Positions 1 through 13,400 of a stretch of DNA of 64,000 nucleotides are shown here, one piece after another (the stretch's first letter is position 1; every line of letters starts with the position of its first letter). The notes under the pieces were generated by a model that worked only from the letters and a program-made list of their open reading frames with translations, did not search any database and had not been told where the DNA came from. Source of the stretch: Asterochloris sp. CNOR1 (Eukaryota; Chlorophyta; Trebouxiophyceae; Trebouxiales; Trebouxiaceae); NCBI GenBank assembly GCA_963969365.1, contig OZ017759.1:1364001-1428000 (forward strand). Reading direction: 5' to 3'. The position numbers were made by a program, and so were the translations under genes.

Positions 1-1015
1 TTCCTGCAGGCAGCTACCGTAGCTAGCCAGTCTGCAGCACATCACTTGGCCCAGTTGCTTCTTACAGCAGCATTTTGGTCCTGATGTTGAGTGTAAGCTC
101 AGCCAGCCAGCAGTTGGAAAGGATACTGTAGCTGACATGCAAGTCTTTCCAAACTTCACTTGTTTCCTGGCACCTTCAGGTCTCAGGCCGACTATGCAAC
201 GCACTACTGTTGTCCAAGCTATCCTCTACCAATGCCTGGTACTGCACCCTTATGAGCAGTGTACTGTTGCTGCTGTGCGCATTGCAGGTAGCAGATCGGT
301 TCACCCATGCTCTGATCTGTTTTTGGCTGTGCGCAGGCACCTCACACCACCTGTGGACCACAGGCTGGGCCTGTGTTTGTCCCCGTCATCAGTTGGGTGT
401 TGCTTCAGGCCATCGTCGCAGGCTGATTGTGGGACACATGAATGCTGTTCAGCCCATACATCTGATAGACCAGGCCCCCGCCGTGTCGTGGCGCCGCCTC
501 AGGCCTTGCCCATGTAAGCCCCACCTGTGTACTGGCGCCTGTTCAGGCCGTGCACCACAACCATCTGTCGGCGCCTGGAGCCTGCAGCCTGAGTCAGCTT
601 CCCGTGACGGCTTTTAGCACCACTCTGCTTGACGCGGGGCGGTCTGCAAACCAGCAAGTGAGGGCTGCCACATGTGGCAGCTGGCAACACTGTGTGCAGG
701 CCAGCTTGACAGACTCGCCATAGGAAGCCCCTGAGAGGTTGCACATGTGCAACCGACAAGATCCCTTGCGGGCTTCTAGATGCCAGGGCAGCACTTGTTG
801 ATGCCAACTCTTGGCGAACTTGCGCAATCTGTCATTGTGTGCATGTGATGCTGAACAAGGTGCCTTGATGTCAGGATGCCACACAGACCGCACCGTTTGG
901 GCCAGTCACGCAGAAGCATCATGTTCTGCATGGCACTGACTCGCTTCAGCCCCAAGCTGTGGTGCGGCGGCCTAGTAGAGGCCTCTGCGCAGCCACTGCC
1001 TTGACGCTGGGTTAC
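1..1015. other. unassigned left edge
   Basis: Short overlapping frames occur on both strands here, but none shows a recognisable domain. Because the PAH-domain gene is transcribed leftward, this stretch may hold its remaining 3' exons and UTR. No repeats or RNA genes were recognised. Confidence 0.3.
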
Positions 1016-1593
1016 CGCTAACATGAACATGCTGTAGCCTCGCTGCAACTCTGGATGGTCTTTGAAGATCTTTCTGACCTGCAGCGCAGGGTCCTGATGA
1101 AGTGCTTGGGCAGGCCCCACCACGACAGGACTGTTGCCTGCGTAGTGAGCTCGGATGAGTGGCCAGTCTAGGGCGTGCATCTGCTGCCAGATGTGGTGAC
1201 GAGGAGGGCTGACGCAAGGTTGCGCCTGTGCAGTCTCAGCACACCTGCTGAGCAACCTCCCTGCCTGACAGCATGCGTGCCTGGTGCTGGTGCACGAGCT
1301 CCAGGAAATTGGCAAACCGCTCTGGGCGCCCCTGCAGCTCTGCTTGCACCTGCAGGGTGCACTCAAAGAGTCAGCTGCTGCTGGTCCCTGGACCACCTGC
1401 TTCTTTGCAGGTCAGGTGCAGAGACCACGTCTTGTGTGAGCCGGTTGTCTACAACGGCGGCTGCCGTGTCAGGGGCACACCCTTCCTCCATGAGTGCAGG
1501 TTGCTTGTAAGCAGCCATCTGCAGATTTGAGTGCCGTGGCAGCCTTCCTGTCAACCGCAGCCGCACCTGGGCCACATAGGCCTCCACCATGTG
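1016..1593 (-). CDS. PAH (Sin3-like) domain protein, partial gene
   Basis: Three minus-strand exons (1593-1567, 1349-1245, 1078-1016) join in one frame and encode a paired amphipathic helix domain like those of Sin3 co-repressors. The first exon gives HMVEAYVAQ. The second gives a helix with RPERFANFLELVHQHQ and ends EVAQQ. The third gives VRKIFKDHPELQRGYSMFM. This matches the PAH pattern of helix 1, the R-P-x-x-(Y/F)-x-x-F-L core, and a final V-x-x-(I/L)-F-x-x-H-P-x-L segment. Donors and acceptors (CTGCAG, CCAG) sit exactly at the domain phase boundaries. Known PAH domains bind repressor peptides in histone deacetylase complexes; the role here is inferred. Upstream coding is plausible to about 1837, where a frame reads MTVTPDMQVQDSVASFLQ, but start and stop were not found. 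The gene may run leftward past 780. Confidence 0.5.
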
Positions 1594-1837
1594 CTGGTGA
1601 GAGACCTGCCTGCGGCGGCGCTTGCAGCGAGCTGGCTGGCGCCGTGTACAGGCTGCTGTTTGACCAAACTGACATATTGGCTGCCTGGCGTGAAGCGTAG
1701 CAGAGGCTAAATGTCTTGCTGCCCTGCAGCTGCCAGGGTCCAGGGCTGCATGCTGGGCAAATGCTGGATCTGCCTGTAGAAAGGAGGCCACTGAGTCCTG
1801 GACCTGCATGTCCGGGGTGACCGTCATGAACTCGCAT

Positions 1838-2119
1838 TCAAACTGTTGGGGGGGAGAGGATCACCGATATTTGCAGTATGAACAACATTTGAACAAACAC
1901 TTGATGCAGCCCACAGATCGGCCTGCAGCAGGGCAAAATAACGTATTGCTACTAGCCGGCACATGCCATTTTACTTCAGTGTCACTGGTTTATGGAAGTT
2001 GACGTCATGCATGGCATCTTTTTCCTCAGGAGGATCAGCCCGACAGGCTAGGTCATAGACTGGTCAGAAGTTGGCACCGCTGCAAAGCCTGCTCTGACAA
2101 TAAATACTGAGGTGTCGGG
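1838..2119. promoter_or_regulatory. divergent intergenic region, PAH gene / purple acid phosphatase
   Basis: This gap of about 280 bp lies between the leftward PAH-domain gene and the start codon of the rightward phosphatase, so it should contain both promoters. No specific element is evident. Confidence 0.3.
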
Positions 2120-5100
2120 ATGTTTCGCCATATCGCCCTTGCTGCTCTGCTGGGCCTGGCAGCTGCCCAGGCACCTGCTCCGCAGATCAGCATCGCAGAA
2201 CCAGCCTTTACACCTCTTGACATTCCACTGAGCCAGCTGGCCAAGACCGTCACTGGTAATCAGCCTGAGCAGATCAAGATTGCTGTGGCCGGCAGCGGCG
2301 GCATCTCCCTGAGCTGGCTTACAGGTCAGCCAGCACATGTGCACGAGCAAAGGCCATCTGCATGCTGCATAGACTGCAGCGGCCACTGCACTGCACCGCT
2401 GCAGCAGCTGGCATGGTGAAGATTCTCATTTTCAGGACTCATCATTGTCAAGATGTCTAACAGAGATTCTACCCCGCGGTCTGACGCTGTGAAGCACTCT
2501 GTCGACTGCAGGCAATGCTACCATCAAGCCCGGCTGTGTACAGCTGCCCAACATAACGGCAGTGCCCTCTGTGGTCCGATATGGCACAGTGGCCGCCAAC
2601 CTTACCCGAAATGTCACAGGCTCGCAAACTGCATACACCCAGCTGTATACACCATATTTTGGTGAGCGCAGATTTGCCCTAGCGCCTCTTGAAGTCTGAT
2701 CCGAAATAGAGTGTGTGCAGCCTTACCGAGCTTTGCAGTGCCTGTGACCTGACTGTGCAATCTTGTCCATTCTGAAGGCTTTGAGCAGAACTACAGCTCC
2801 CCTGTCATCCACTTTGCCAAGCTCACTGGTCTTACGGCAAACCAGACGTACTTCTACACCGTCGGGGATGGTAGCACCGCCAACACCAGCCCAGTTCTCA
2901 ACTTCACAACTCCCCCAGCGCGTGGCGCCTACCCTGTCAGGTTGTATGCCATGGCAGACTTGGGCCAGGTACGCCTTGGATGCTCAAGAGCACCACTTTC
3001 CTCATGATACGTTGCAGCTGCCTTGGAGAAGCTCCTCCAGCCCAGCCCACCTCCTGCAAGCCAACCTCCTGCGCGCCCTCGCAGCCTTTGATGATGGTAT
3101 CTGCCTGAGTATGAGTATGAGGGCACAATATCTGAATGTCTGACACAAGCCTCCCATGCTTTGTGCAGACACCCAACTCATCCACTACTGTGCAACACAT
3201 GCTGACTTCAGCCAGTGCATACTCGAGCTCCGCCCCAGCTATCGTCTATGGTGAGGCACAACATCAGCACACCGGGTTGCTTTCATACGTTAAGTGCTGA
3301 CCAAAGCCATTGTCTCCTGCAGCTGGAGACTTGACTTATGGTGATGACTTTGAGTCCGACGGTAGCAGCAGCAGCGTGAGCACCTGCAAGTGCATTGCTT
3401 TTCGAGTTGTGCTGGTCTGCCATCTGTCAGACATTGGTCCCTGTATGTTCAGTTGAGCCAGCCATGATACATGATGTTGTTGTCTTGCTGTGATGTGGCT
3501 CTGAGCTGCTGCAATGTCACTGCAGAATGTCACCACTCCCCTGCCATCGTTCCAGGTGAGCATGCACCTCAATCTCGTGATCTGCTGGTCTTTCCTTAGC
3601 TTCTGTTCTATTGACAATGCTGCCTGCAATCATGCAGACCTACCAGCCCAAGGAAGACTCTTGGGGGAGGTGAGTGCTGGGCCTCTGGGGGCTCTCATTG
3701 TCACAGGACATGGCTAGCTGCAGGTCCTGCATGCACAGAGCAGGCACAGCGCTGACAGCCAACATGTCTGCCTTCAGATTGGTGCAAAGTCTCACACAGA
3801 GGTTTGCCTTCATGACCACAGCTGGCAACCATGAGGTAGGTTCTGGTGTTCATGCATTGTGCTCTTTCTTCAGTTTTGTTTGCAGTTCCTGATGCATGTC
3901 CGCCGCCGGTGCAGATCCAGCTTCAGAACTCCACAGGCATTGTCCAACCCTTCCAGTGAGCTTGTGCCCGCAGCAGATGCTGAGCCCATCTGCAATCATC
4001 TGCATCCATTGCCACCAGCTCTTTGCGTGCCAGTTGTCTGGCTTAGCATCCAGTTGTCAGGCTTTGCCATAATGATCATGTCACATGCGCTGCAGGTCCT
4101 ACATTCACCGCTGGTACACTCCCTTCAAGGAGTCAGCCTCCAGCAGCCCCTTCTTCTACAGCTTCAACTATGGTGAACAGGATGCCAGAAGTGCATGCAG
4201 CACTTCTCCTCTTGCAAACTTGCCGTCTGATGAGCTCGTACTGTTGGTCAGCCTGTTCGCTCACAACTAGCATTGCTCAGTCTGCCTGCTCCTGGTGCAG
4301 GTGGCGCCCATGTCATCTCGCTGAGCAACTATGTGTGAGCGGTCTTGGCCCTTGAAAAGTCATGCATGTCCCACTTGGTTGGCAAGGCTGACTTGACGGA
4401 GCAAACCATACGATGGCCTGCCAAGCTGACTGGCTATCCTCCTTCACAGGTGGCCCAACTACCAATACAGCTCTGCCCAGTACCAGTGGCTGCAGGCAGA
4501 CCTGCAGAGCATCAACAGGACCCAAACTCCTTGGGTTGTTGTACAATTCCACAACCCCTGGTAAGTCAAGGGGTGTGGAATGGTTTGGGCTGCCAACCTG
4601 TGACCATTTGTACAGACATTTGTAGTATCCTCTTGCTGCCTGCTGCCAACATGTGCCAACATCAACATGTGCCAAAAACCCGCATGGCATTGCTGTGGAC
4701 TGGTGGGGTCGTGTCCATGCCTGGCCTGACACGCGTGCAGGTACTCAACCTACGCTGGCTCGTTCAAGCAAGTAGAGTGCCTGCGTTATGCCTTGGAGCC
4801 TCTCCTGTACAAGTATGGAGTGGATCTCATCTTGAACGGTCACGTCCACGCATATGAGCGCAGCTACAGAGTGAGGGTGTCTCCTGATGGGCCTGAACGG
4901 CCAGATCATGCACTGCTTGCACCAATCCTCATGGTGCCACGTACCCTTTCCAAGTCATGACATTACATGCCTTGTCAGAGCTTTGTGTCTGATGTGATGA
5001 TGGCCGCCTATGAGTGGTACCCTGTCCCCTGCTGCAGGCCAATGACTGGAAGATTGACCCTTGCGGCACCATCAGTATCACCATTGGCGATGGCGGGAAC

Positions 5101-6497
5101 ACTGAAGGCCTCAGCTCCCAGTTTGTGGACACTCCTGGCCAGTGCACCACCCCGGCTGCCACCTACTACTTCAGGGGTGAGCTTGCCATGCCACGCAGAC
5201 TCTGCACAAGCTGCAAGGGCTTTGAGTACCAACCTTGTGATCAATACCAATCCCTGCTGGCTACAGATCTCTGCAACACCCCGCCTGCTGGGTTTGGCGG
5301 CGCTCTCTTTGCTGGTGGCAACCACTCTGGCTTCTGCCCCCTGTCAGGTAAAGCCAATTGCTGCCTCAATTGGGGCTTGACTAGCTGATTGCTTGGCTGA
5401 GCTGCTGCACTTGATGTGCAGCAGTCTGCTGGATCAGAACCACAGCTTTCTGTCTCACGCTGCTCTGATGGAGCCTCAACCTTACTGCTTGACTTGTGAG
5501 GTCCTAACCCCATTCTTATTGCAGGCCAGCAGGCTGCCATCTCTGCCTTCCGTGAGCCCAGCTATGGCTTTGGAACCCTGGACGTGAGGCTGCCCTGCAG
5601 TGCCTGCACATCAGTGGTGTTGCTTGTCTCACTACACTGTTCAGCAAGCAGCAGGCTGAGATGGCGGTGCTGTGCTTGCAGATAATTAATGCAACAACAG
5701 CACAGTGGCAGTGGCACAGGAATGCGGTAAATTTCCGAAGGCCCTACCTTGCAAAATTTGAGGCCGCGGCACCTCACCCAACGCCAGCAGTTCTCATTTT
5801 GGCCTTACACACCAAAAGTCTTGACTGTCTGCTTAAGACCTTTAGTGACTTGGTGACTGCTGCCAAGCAACCCTTGCCCCCCAGACTTGTAACATACTGT
5901 GTTGCCATGTGATGTGCAGGACACTCAGATGGTTGTGGCAGACTCTGTGTACATCACACGCAACACCACCTGCCCCAACCAGGCTCCCACAATCTCCAAC
6001 GCGGTTGCTGCCCAGCCAGTCCTCAACACTACAGTCGGGTGAGAAGACATGCTGCCTTGTAGGCCCCTTGCCGAGCCTTGCCACACTGGTCAAGGCTGGC
6101 TGCGCAGCTGCCTCGCAGAGATGCATGGAGAAGCAGCATGCTGCTGCTCCTCATACATCTACAGGAACATTTGAGTCAGACTTGGTGAATTGCCATGCAT
6201 GTCATGACAGGCCCTGGCCCTGTTTGCGCCTGCAGGTACACGGGCTTTGCGTCTTTCTACCAGGGCTTTGCCCCCTCATACCTCAACAACAGCGACGCTA
6301 ACGGTGCCTTGCCCGTGAACCTGACCCAGCTGACATCATGCCCAGAAAATGCTGCTGCCCCTGCACCTCTCACGGCCTCTAGTTCAGGACCAGCTTTGGG
6401 CCCTGCCTCCTGCAGCAGCACCACCACCAGCGGTAGCTCCCTGGGCGAAAGCTGTGTTGGCAGTGCGTCACCCAATACCGTGGGGTCCTCTGGCTGA
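2120..6497 (+). CDS. purple acid phosphatase, secreted
   Basis: Nineteen exons join to 1899 nt (632 residues). Exons: 2120-2324, 2512-2661, 2778-2968, 3169-3250, 3323-3375, 3526-3555, 3638-3669, 3778-3835, 3915-3955, 4096-4172, 4301-4334, 4450-4560, 4741-4870, 5038-5176, 5267-5347, 5525-5583, 5682-5726, 5920-6038, 6236-6497. Residues 1-16 form a signal peptide (MFRHIALAALLGLAAA). The metal-binding motifs appear in family order: MADLG (Asp179), AGDLTYGDD (Asp212, Tyr215), GNHE (264-267), QFHNPWY (His352) and GHVHAYER (388-395). These are the ligands of the Fe(III)/divalent-metal centre that hydrolyses phosphomonoesters. Many N-x-S/T sites fit a secreted or vacuolar enzyme. Such enzymes usually scavenge phosphate, though substrate and induction cannot be read here. 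The first motif has Ala where many plant enzymes have Gly (GDLG). The last 50 residues are Ser/Pro/Ala-rich. Some of the smallest exons (30-32 nt) are the least certain. Confidence 0.9.
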
Positions 6498-7495
6498 TCC
6501 CGTCACTGCTGCCCTAATTCCAAAACGCCTTGTCAATTCTCCAAATGTGCTTGTCTGACACAACCTTGCAAACTCAACAGGCAGTTGCACATGTTGCTAC
6601 GGGTGACTGACAAAGTAGGTGTGCAGCCCATCAATCCCCCACCAGATTTTTGTCAACAGGACAACTCAGAAACATATTTGTGCAGGGACTATGCCCTGCA
6701 TTGCCCATAGCCTTCTGTCGCGTAACTGAAGTGTCCCGTTCATCAAATGTTGAAGATGATCTATTTATTCTGATGAAAGGCATTCATGCTGTAATAGTTA
6801 TGTCTGGATGTAGAAATTTACAAGGACTGCACATCTCCGCATGCATCAAGAACATGCAACTGCATCCGGGGGGCAGCTTAAGCAGGCTCCAATCATAAAT
6901 GTGGGAGAGCTGCAGCCAACTTATTTGTGGCGCCGCAGCAGCCACCATAGCAGAAGACCGCCAAACAGCATTAGATTGAACACCACAATCGGTATGATAT
7001 ACCTGCATTTGGGAGATGAGCACCATGCAATGAACTTCAGCCCACCCTGTGGCCACCTAGCTGCACATCTGTGATTGTAACTGTGGACTTACTGGCCATA
7101 TCAGATAATCTCGCTCCAGATGTGTTCCAGTAGGCTGGGAGGCTGTGTCACTGGACACTGTGCTCCCTGCTGACCTTCCTCCGCCCTCAGCAGAGCCTGT
7201 GAGGAAGCATCATCTTCGTGATGAGACCTCTGACGCTCCATAGTATCAGCAGGTGGACCCAGGAGCTGCAGCTTGGAGCAGTCTGCTGACGTATGGTGTC
7301 CCGGAAAGGAAGTGGCCACTGCCTGGCAAAGAGGCTACCTCTCGAGATCCACAGCTTCCTCGGGTTCCCCAGCAGCACACTGAAAGGTGACACTTGGATC
7401 CTGCTCAGTGTGCCTCTGCATTAGTCCCATAACCAGCTGCTGGCATCTTGTGCTAAGACTGCACCCTTCATGCAGTGCAGGCTGCATCACCAGGC
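6498..7495. other. intergenic, phosphatase 3' side / HRD1 5' side
   Basis: No coding frame with recognisable similarity was seen in this 1 kb. It should contain the phosphatase 3' UTR and the HRD1 promoter. A TGTAA pentamer, the usual green-algal polyadenylation signal, lies near 6787, rather far from the stop. Confidence 0.35.
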
Positions 7496-10400
7496 ATGAT
7501 CAGCTTTCCCAAGTATGTGTACGCCTCCACAGCAGTGGCGAGCGGCATGGTCTACCATGCCTTTGCTACCAGGCATCAGTGAGTGCCTTGCTGCTAGCTC
7601 TTGAGCTTGTCTACTGAGCCTCTGCATGCGACTGTGCCAGTATGGCGTGCTGAAGGCACTCATTCATTGCTGCCTGCAGGTTCTTCCCCTCAGTGCACTA
7701 CTTGTCTACCAGCAAGATGGCTATCGCTGTGATTGGAAACCTGGCCTTTGCGCTGGCGCTGTGTATGTATCACCTCATCACCAAGGTGGGAGGCTGAGAT
7801 CTGGTTGCTGTCGCCCAAGCATTCTCTCCCGTCACCCACCACATGGCTATGTTTTTGCTTTGGGAGTGACCGTGGTAACACTGCGCAGCAAATGCTGCTC
7901 CAGTAGCACAACATCTTGTGGAGCATCTTTGCTTGACAAAGGAGGCTGACAATTGTGACATCCGGCGTCTGTTCAGCGCCGCCTCAGCAGCCTTGACAGT
8001 TCACGAGCGCAGTCGTCTTGGAGCATATATTGTTAGGTGGTAAGTGGCAATTCCCAATCTTTAAGCGACACAATCCATATGCCCCAGCAGGTCTGGTGCA
8101 GTGCCTGCAAATTGATTCTGCAGAAGAGTATTGCACTCAGAAAGATGTCAGCAGATGCGGCAGCTTGGCCGGCTGGTCCTGCAGGTCTTGTGGCCCAACT
8201 TGAGGAACCATCAATGCAGCAGTCAAAGCACGTACGCTCAGCCATCAGGAAAGCCTGCCAGCAGCAGGCTGGCATGCTTGCCTCAAGCCCTAGCCATGTC
8301 TTGCTCCCTGCAGGTCTTCCTGGGCCGTCTGAGGGAGTCTGAAATGGAGCGCCTGCATGAGCGCATCAGCTCAGCCGTCATGGAGACCTGCCTGGCCATG
8401 ACCATCTTCAGGGAGGACTTCAATGTGGAATCCGTGGCCATGTTTGTCATGCTAACCTTTGTCAAGGTGCAGCCCTTGCGCTGGCATTGTGCCTTACAGC
8501 TCAGGACATGCTTCCCAGGGGATTGAGTCTCTCTGTTGCTTGCAACACCTGAGCATGGAGCCACATTGTGTAGTAGCAGTGTGAGTAGCTCACTGGGCTG
8601 CGCTCCTCTTGTCCGCTATTTCAGCTGTCCCCTGCCCATGCAGGTGTTTCATTGGCTGGTACAAGACCGAGTAGACTACATTGAGACCACGCCGGCTGTC
8701 TCCAGGTGGCAGCATGCACGGATAGTCGCCTTCATGGGTCTCCTGCTGGTGAGCCGTTGTGAAGTGTCCTCCATGCCTGGCTGAGCATGGATGCTCCCGC
8801 ATGCCTGCTCACAGGCGCTGGTGCATGCTATCTGCTTCATGCAGCCCCTGGTAGGACTTAAGGCTGCCCTGCTCTCTCTTGTGCACATGCTCCTGTAAGT
8901 GCTTTGCTTTGCCAGTGTGGCTGCTTGATGTGCTGTTGCCATCCTGAGCAGCACAGCGCAAAAGACCCCATGGCTAAGCCAACTAACTCACATGATGGCT
9001 CTTGTGGGTGCAGGCTGTGGATGCAGCCTTCCTGCAGTACAGTTTGGCCAAGACAATGATGCGCACGGCGTCTGTGCACCTGCTGTTCGCCTTTGAGTAT
9101 GTCATCCAGGCTTCGGTGGTGGTCAGGTATGCTGAATGTGCTAGGAGCCTGTTGAGCAGCTGCTGCTGCCTTATTTCTGGGGCTCAATCGAGCCTCGTGT
9201 GTGGTCTGAGGAGCTGCTGTTGCCAGGTCCCAGCGAGCTAAGCTTCTCCAGCTCTGCTTTTGCCAACATCTGCATTTTTGCTTGGCAGCTGCCTGCCAGA
9301 TGCCACAGCAAGTGCCGCCGCCACCGCCCAGGTCAGCAGGGAGACAGACACGCAGCAGCAGGCAACTGACGAAGCACTGCCTCAAGGTATTGCATGCCAG
9401 ATGCTGTGTCCAGCAGCTGACACATCCTCGTGCTGACATGCGCTGCCCCACCTGCCTGCAGCACATTTATCAAGTACGTGCTGTCCTGCGTCGACACCTA
9501 CATGGAGGGGCGCTGGGAGCAGAAGGGCATCTACGTCTTCTACCTGCAGCTCCTCACAGATCTGCTCCACCTCTTCGTGTACCTGGTGTTCTTCACCATC
9601 ACCTTTGCCAACTACGGCCTGCCACTCCACCTGGTGAGCAGCTGTGCCACCTCTGCGCAGGCAGGCAAATTGAGCCAGGGCGCACTGTACTGGGAGCCTC
9701 CTTGCTGCAGCCATGTTGACGTCATGAACAGGGTGCCAGGTGTTCCGTGGCAGCTGCAGCAATGCCTCCCAGCACTGGCTTGCTTGTGCTCCTCTGCACT
9801 TGGCTACTACCCAGCCATGTGTTGGACCGCCATGGAAGGTGTCACTTGAGCAGGGAGAGCTGGGCAGCCAGCCACCCTGACTGGAAAGCCTGCGACGGAT
9901 GGTAATGGGCTTCATGCCTGCACCACCCCAGAGCGGAAGGCAACACAGGGCAGCTGCTTGCCAATAGAGAGACCCTTGGCATCTTCCAGCAGGTTTCCCA
10001 GCTGCCTGGTGGATGGGGAACAAGACCAGATGCAGAGCAACAGGTACTAACGCAATCTCTCTGAGACGCATGTGCACTGGTGCAGGTGCGGGATCTGTAC
10101 TGGACTGTCCGCAACTTTAGGAACCGGGTAGCAGACTTCCTGCGCTATAGGTGGGACTCGCTGAGCCTCACTGGCGCTAGTTTGGCTGCCATGAGCAGCG
10201 CTTGCCGGGGCAAGCAGACAGTGATTGGTGCTGCATGTGTTGTGCGTCTGCGTAGCTCAGACTGCAAATGCTCTGCAAATGTCTGTCCAAACCTGACTTG
10301 ACAGCAGGTGGCGCAGGCTGGCTGCTTGTCACTGTTGTTGCCACCACATGTCCTGGTTCATGTTGACCTCAAGCTCAGCCTCCAGACGATGCCTGCTGCT

Positions 10401-13400
10401 TGCGTTTGTCAATTTTCTTTCATACATACAGTGGCTCCACCCCCCTTTGCCCTGGCATCAGACGCCAATTGAAGCCCTAATCTGCTGCACTGCTTGCTAT
10501 CAGGCGTGTGACAGCCAACATGGAGCAGCGTTTTGTGGATGCCACGCCAGAGGAGTTGCACCGGGCAGACCACATCTGCATCATCTGCCGCGAGGAGATG
10601 GGCCCCAACACGCGCAACAAGAAGCTGCGCTGCAACCATGTGTTCCACATGCACTGCCTCAGGTAAGACGCAGGAGCGCACTACACCCCTCCAGGTTGTC
10701 AGCACCTTAAAGACCTGCCCAGTCACCATCCTCTCTACATGTGCTGGTCTTGGGTGCCGGAGAATACGACAGCCTCCAGACCCCCAGCAGGCCAGGTCAG
10801 GCAAGAGCTGCGCACCACGAATGTGTCCTGCATGTGCTGCCCTGCGGTGAGGGGCAGAGCGTGCAGGCACAGGCAGCACCAGTTTGGCACCACTAGAACA
10901 CAATGCGCTGCCTGTGGCGAAGGTCTACAGGCGTCACGTCACGCTGCCACCCTGCACTGCAGTGACCTTTGTGGGAGTGCCGCACTGGCTGAGCTCCAGG
11001 TGACGTTGCAGCCGCGCACAGCCAGGGACCCTCCTGCTGATCAGCAAGGCTCTGCTGTGCTGCAGGTCTTGGCTGGAGAGGCAGCAGAAATGTCCAGTTT
11101 GCAGAGCCTCGGTGTTTGAGCCCAGGCCAGCGCAGCCACGTGAGCAGGTACGGCCTCAGGGTGGCAGGGCGCGTGCAGAGCCAGCTGCAGCTCAGGTGAC
11201 AGCTGACATGCTTCATGCTGATGCATCCTCCGCGGCAGGGACGCTGCGTGCTAATCACCACCAGCTTGGACCCACAATCAGCTACCGACCTGTGTGCCCA
11301 CAACTGCTGTCAACTGCCTGGGGCATGCATACGCGCTCACCTTTGTGTCCCTGCACGACTGCTTTGCTGCTGTTTTCAGCTGTGGCCCACCGCCAGCTTG
11401 CTGACTGCCGGAGTCCATGCAGGGTGGGGACGCTGCGCAGCCCATCCCTGGCCAGCACGTGCACCACCGGGGGGGCTTTCGCAATGATCGCCCACTGCAG
11501 CACCAGCACCAGCAGCACCAGCCGCAGCCCCAGGGGCTGCAGCACTTCCCCCTGCAGCCCCACTTCCCCTTCCCTGGCGGCTTTGCTGTCGGCCCTGCGT
11601 TCAATGGGGGTTTCATGGGCATGCCTCCGCTGCCCTGGCAGTACCCTGCATATGTGGCGGGGCAGCAGCCGAACCATGGTGCCGCCCCTGGCGCTGGCGG
11701 CGCTGATTCAGGAGGTCAAGGTGCAGGTGAGCTGCTGTGTGACTGCTGAAGTCTTTGTGCAGATGAGCCAGACATTGGTTGCGTTGATGCACGAGGCCAA
11801 GATGCAGGTGAGGTTTTGTGTGATAGTTGGAGTGTTGCACAGCTATGCCGCTGCCTGAGGTCAATGAGGTGCAGCAGACTGTGCATGGGAATGCTTTAAA
11901 AGTGTCTGAAGCCATTGTACACTCCAGGCGCAGCTGATCTTTGACTTTGCGGCAGAGCGTAGCATTGTGTGCAGTCGGTCTGCAGGGGATGGTGAGATGC
12001 TTCAAGACGCATCGACAGGGAACTAGCCTTGTGGCTGCTGGGCAGCCAAAGGAATCTAGTTCAGGTGCATGTCACTGGAAGGACCGGGCTGTCCAGGTCT
12101 TTGCTGACATGTGGCCTTTGCTTCTGCAACGCTGCTGTTTGTGCCCTCATGAGGCAACTTGGGCTGGCTGGGCCAGTGCTGCCAGCATGGATTTGGCAAG
12201 AGCAATGTGACGCTGTGACATCAAGAGAGGAAGCCAGCCGCCTTCCCTAAAGCAGGCAACCATTGCCTGCAGGCACCAGTGTGGGACAGCAGCAACGCGG
12301 GGGTGATGCAGGAGGTACAGCTGGCGGTGGGCTGGGATCTGCCAGCACAGGTGCAGGCAGTAGCAGTGGGGCTCCCAGTGCTGCACCTGGTGAGTGCTCA
12401 CATCAGCTGGGCGTCCTCCATGAGCAATGCTTTCAGCAAGGGTGCATTACATTGTAGATCTGTGTCCCCTGGGACAGCATCTGAAGGGTGCAGGTCAGCT
12501 CGCAAGTCTGAATCCCCTGCTGCCAGCTGCCCAGTGGTGCAGCCGTCCAGCTTCCTCGGACCTGTCACGCTGACGATTATTGCCTGTCCAGGTAGCAACG
12601 GAGACGGGCAGCCGCCCCCAAACCCAGGCGGCGCCCAGGTGGGGCCCAGCCACGCAGCTCCCGCCCTCCCGCGCCAGCAGCAGCAGCAGCAGGCAGGTGC
12701 CCAGCTGCAGCCGCTGACTGGCCAGGGGGCCATCCAGCTGCAGCCAGGGCAGCAGCCCAACCAGGGGGCCCCCCAGCCCGAGGGGCATGGCGCCTGGGCT
12801 GCTGCCAACTACGGCTACGTCTGGAACCTGCCGCAGTGGGTGCCCACCACCAGCATGGCGCTGTTTGCCCCAGCCATGGGGTACCAACAGTACGCTGGGC
12901 AGTACAACCCGGCCAGCGTGGCCCCTGAGCTGCAGCAGGTGGGGCAGGGCTGAGCTGAGTGTGTCTTGTGCGTCGCGCCGGGCAGTGTGAGCCGGCCATC
13001 ATGGCCGCAGAGCTGCAGCCTATGGGTTGTGGTTGTGCTGTGCAGTCTGCCATCCTTGCATTTTACTGCGCAGTGATGGCCAAGGTGACCCTGGAGCTGC
13101 GGCAGGTGGGTGGTGCTGATGCTGTCTTGCTGCTGCTGCTGTCTTGCTGCTGTGGTCTAGTTGTCCTCTCGGCAACATGTCTGTCGCGCATGAGCAAAGA
13201 TGCACTGCCACATGAGACCCAACATGCCAGCTTCAGCTGCCACATGAGGGTGCTTTGCAGGTGAACTGGCTGGTGATGTTGCAGCAGACATTGCAGCAGC
13301 TGCCGCCAGTCCCCTGTGCCGCCTGTAGGTGCAGGGAGTCAACATGCTGCCGGTGCTGCCGCTGATGATACCACCTGCGATGCCCAGCATTGGCATCCCG

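Noticed and set aside
8858-9466. 202-codon minus-strand open frame
   Set aside because: Antisense to HRD1 exon 5 and its introns, with low-complexity composition and no domain.
9382-10077. 231-codon minus-strand open frame
   Set aside because: It is antisense to conserved HRD1 membrane exons and has no recognisable domain; high GC keeps the frame open.
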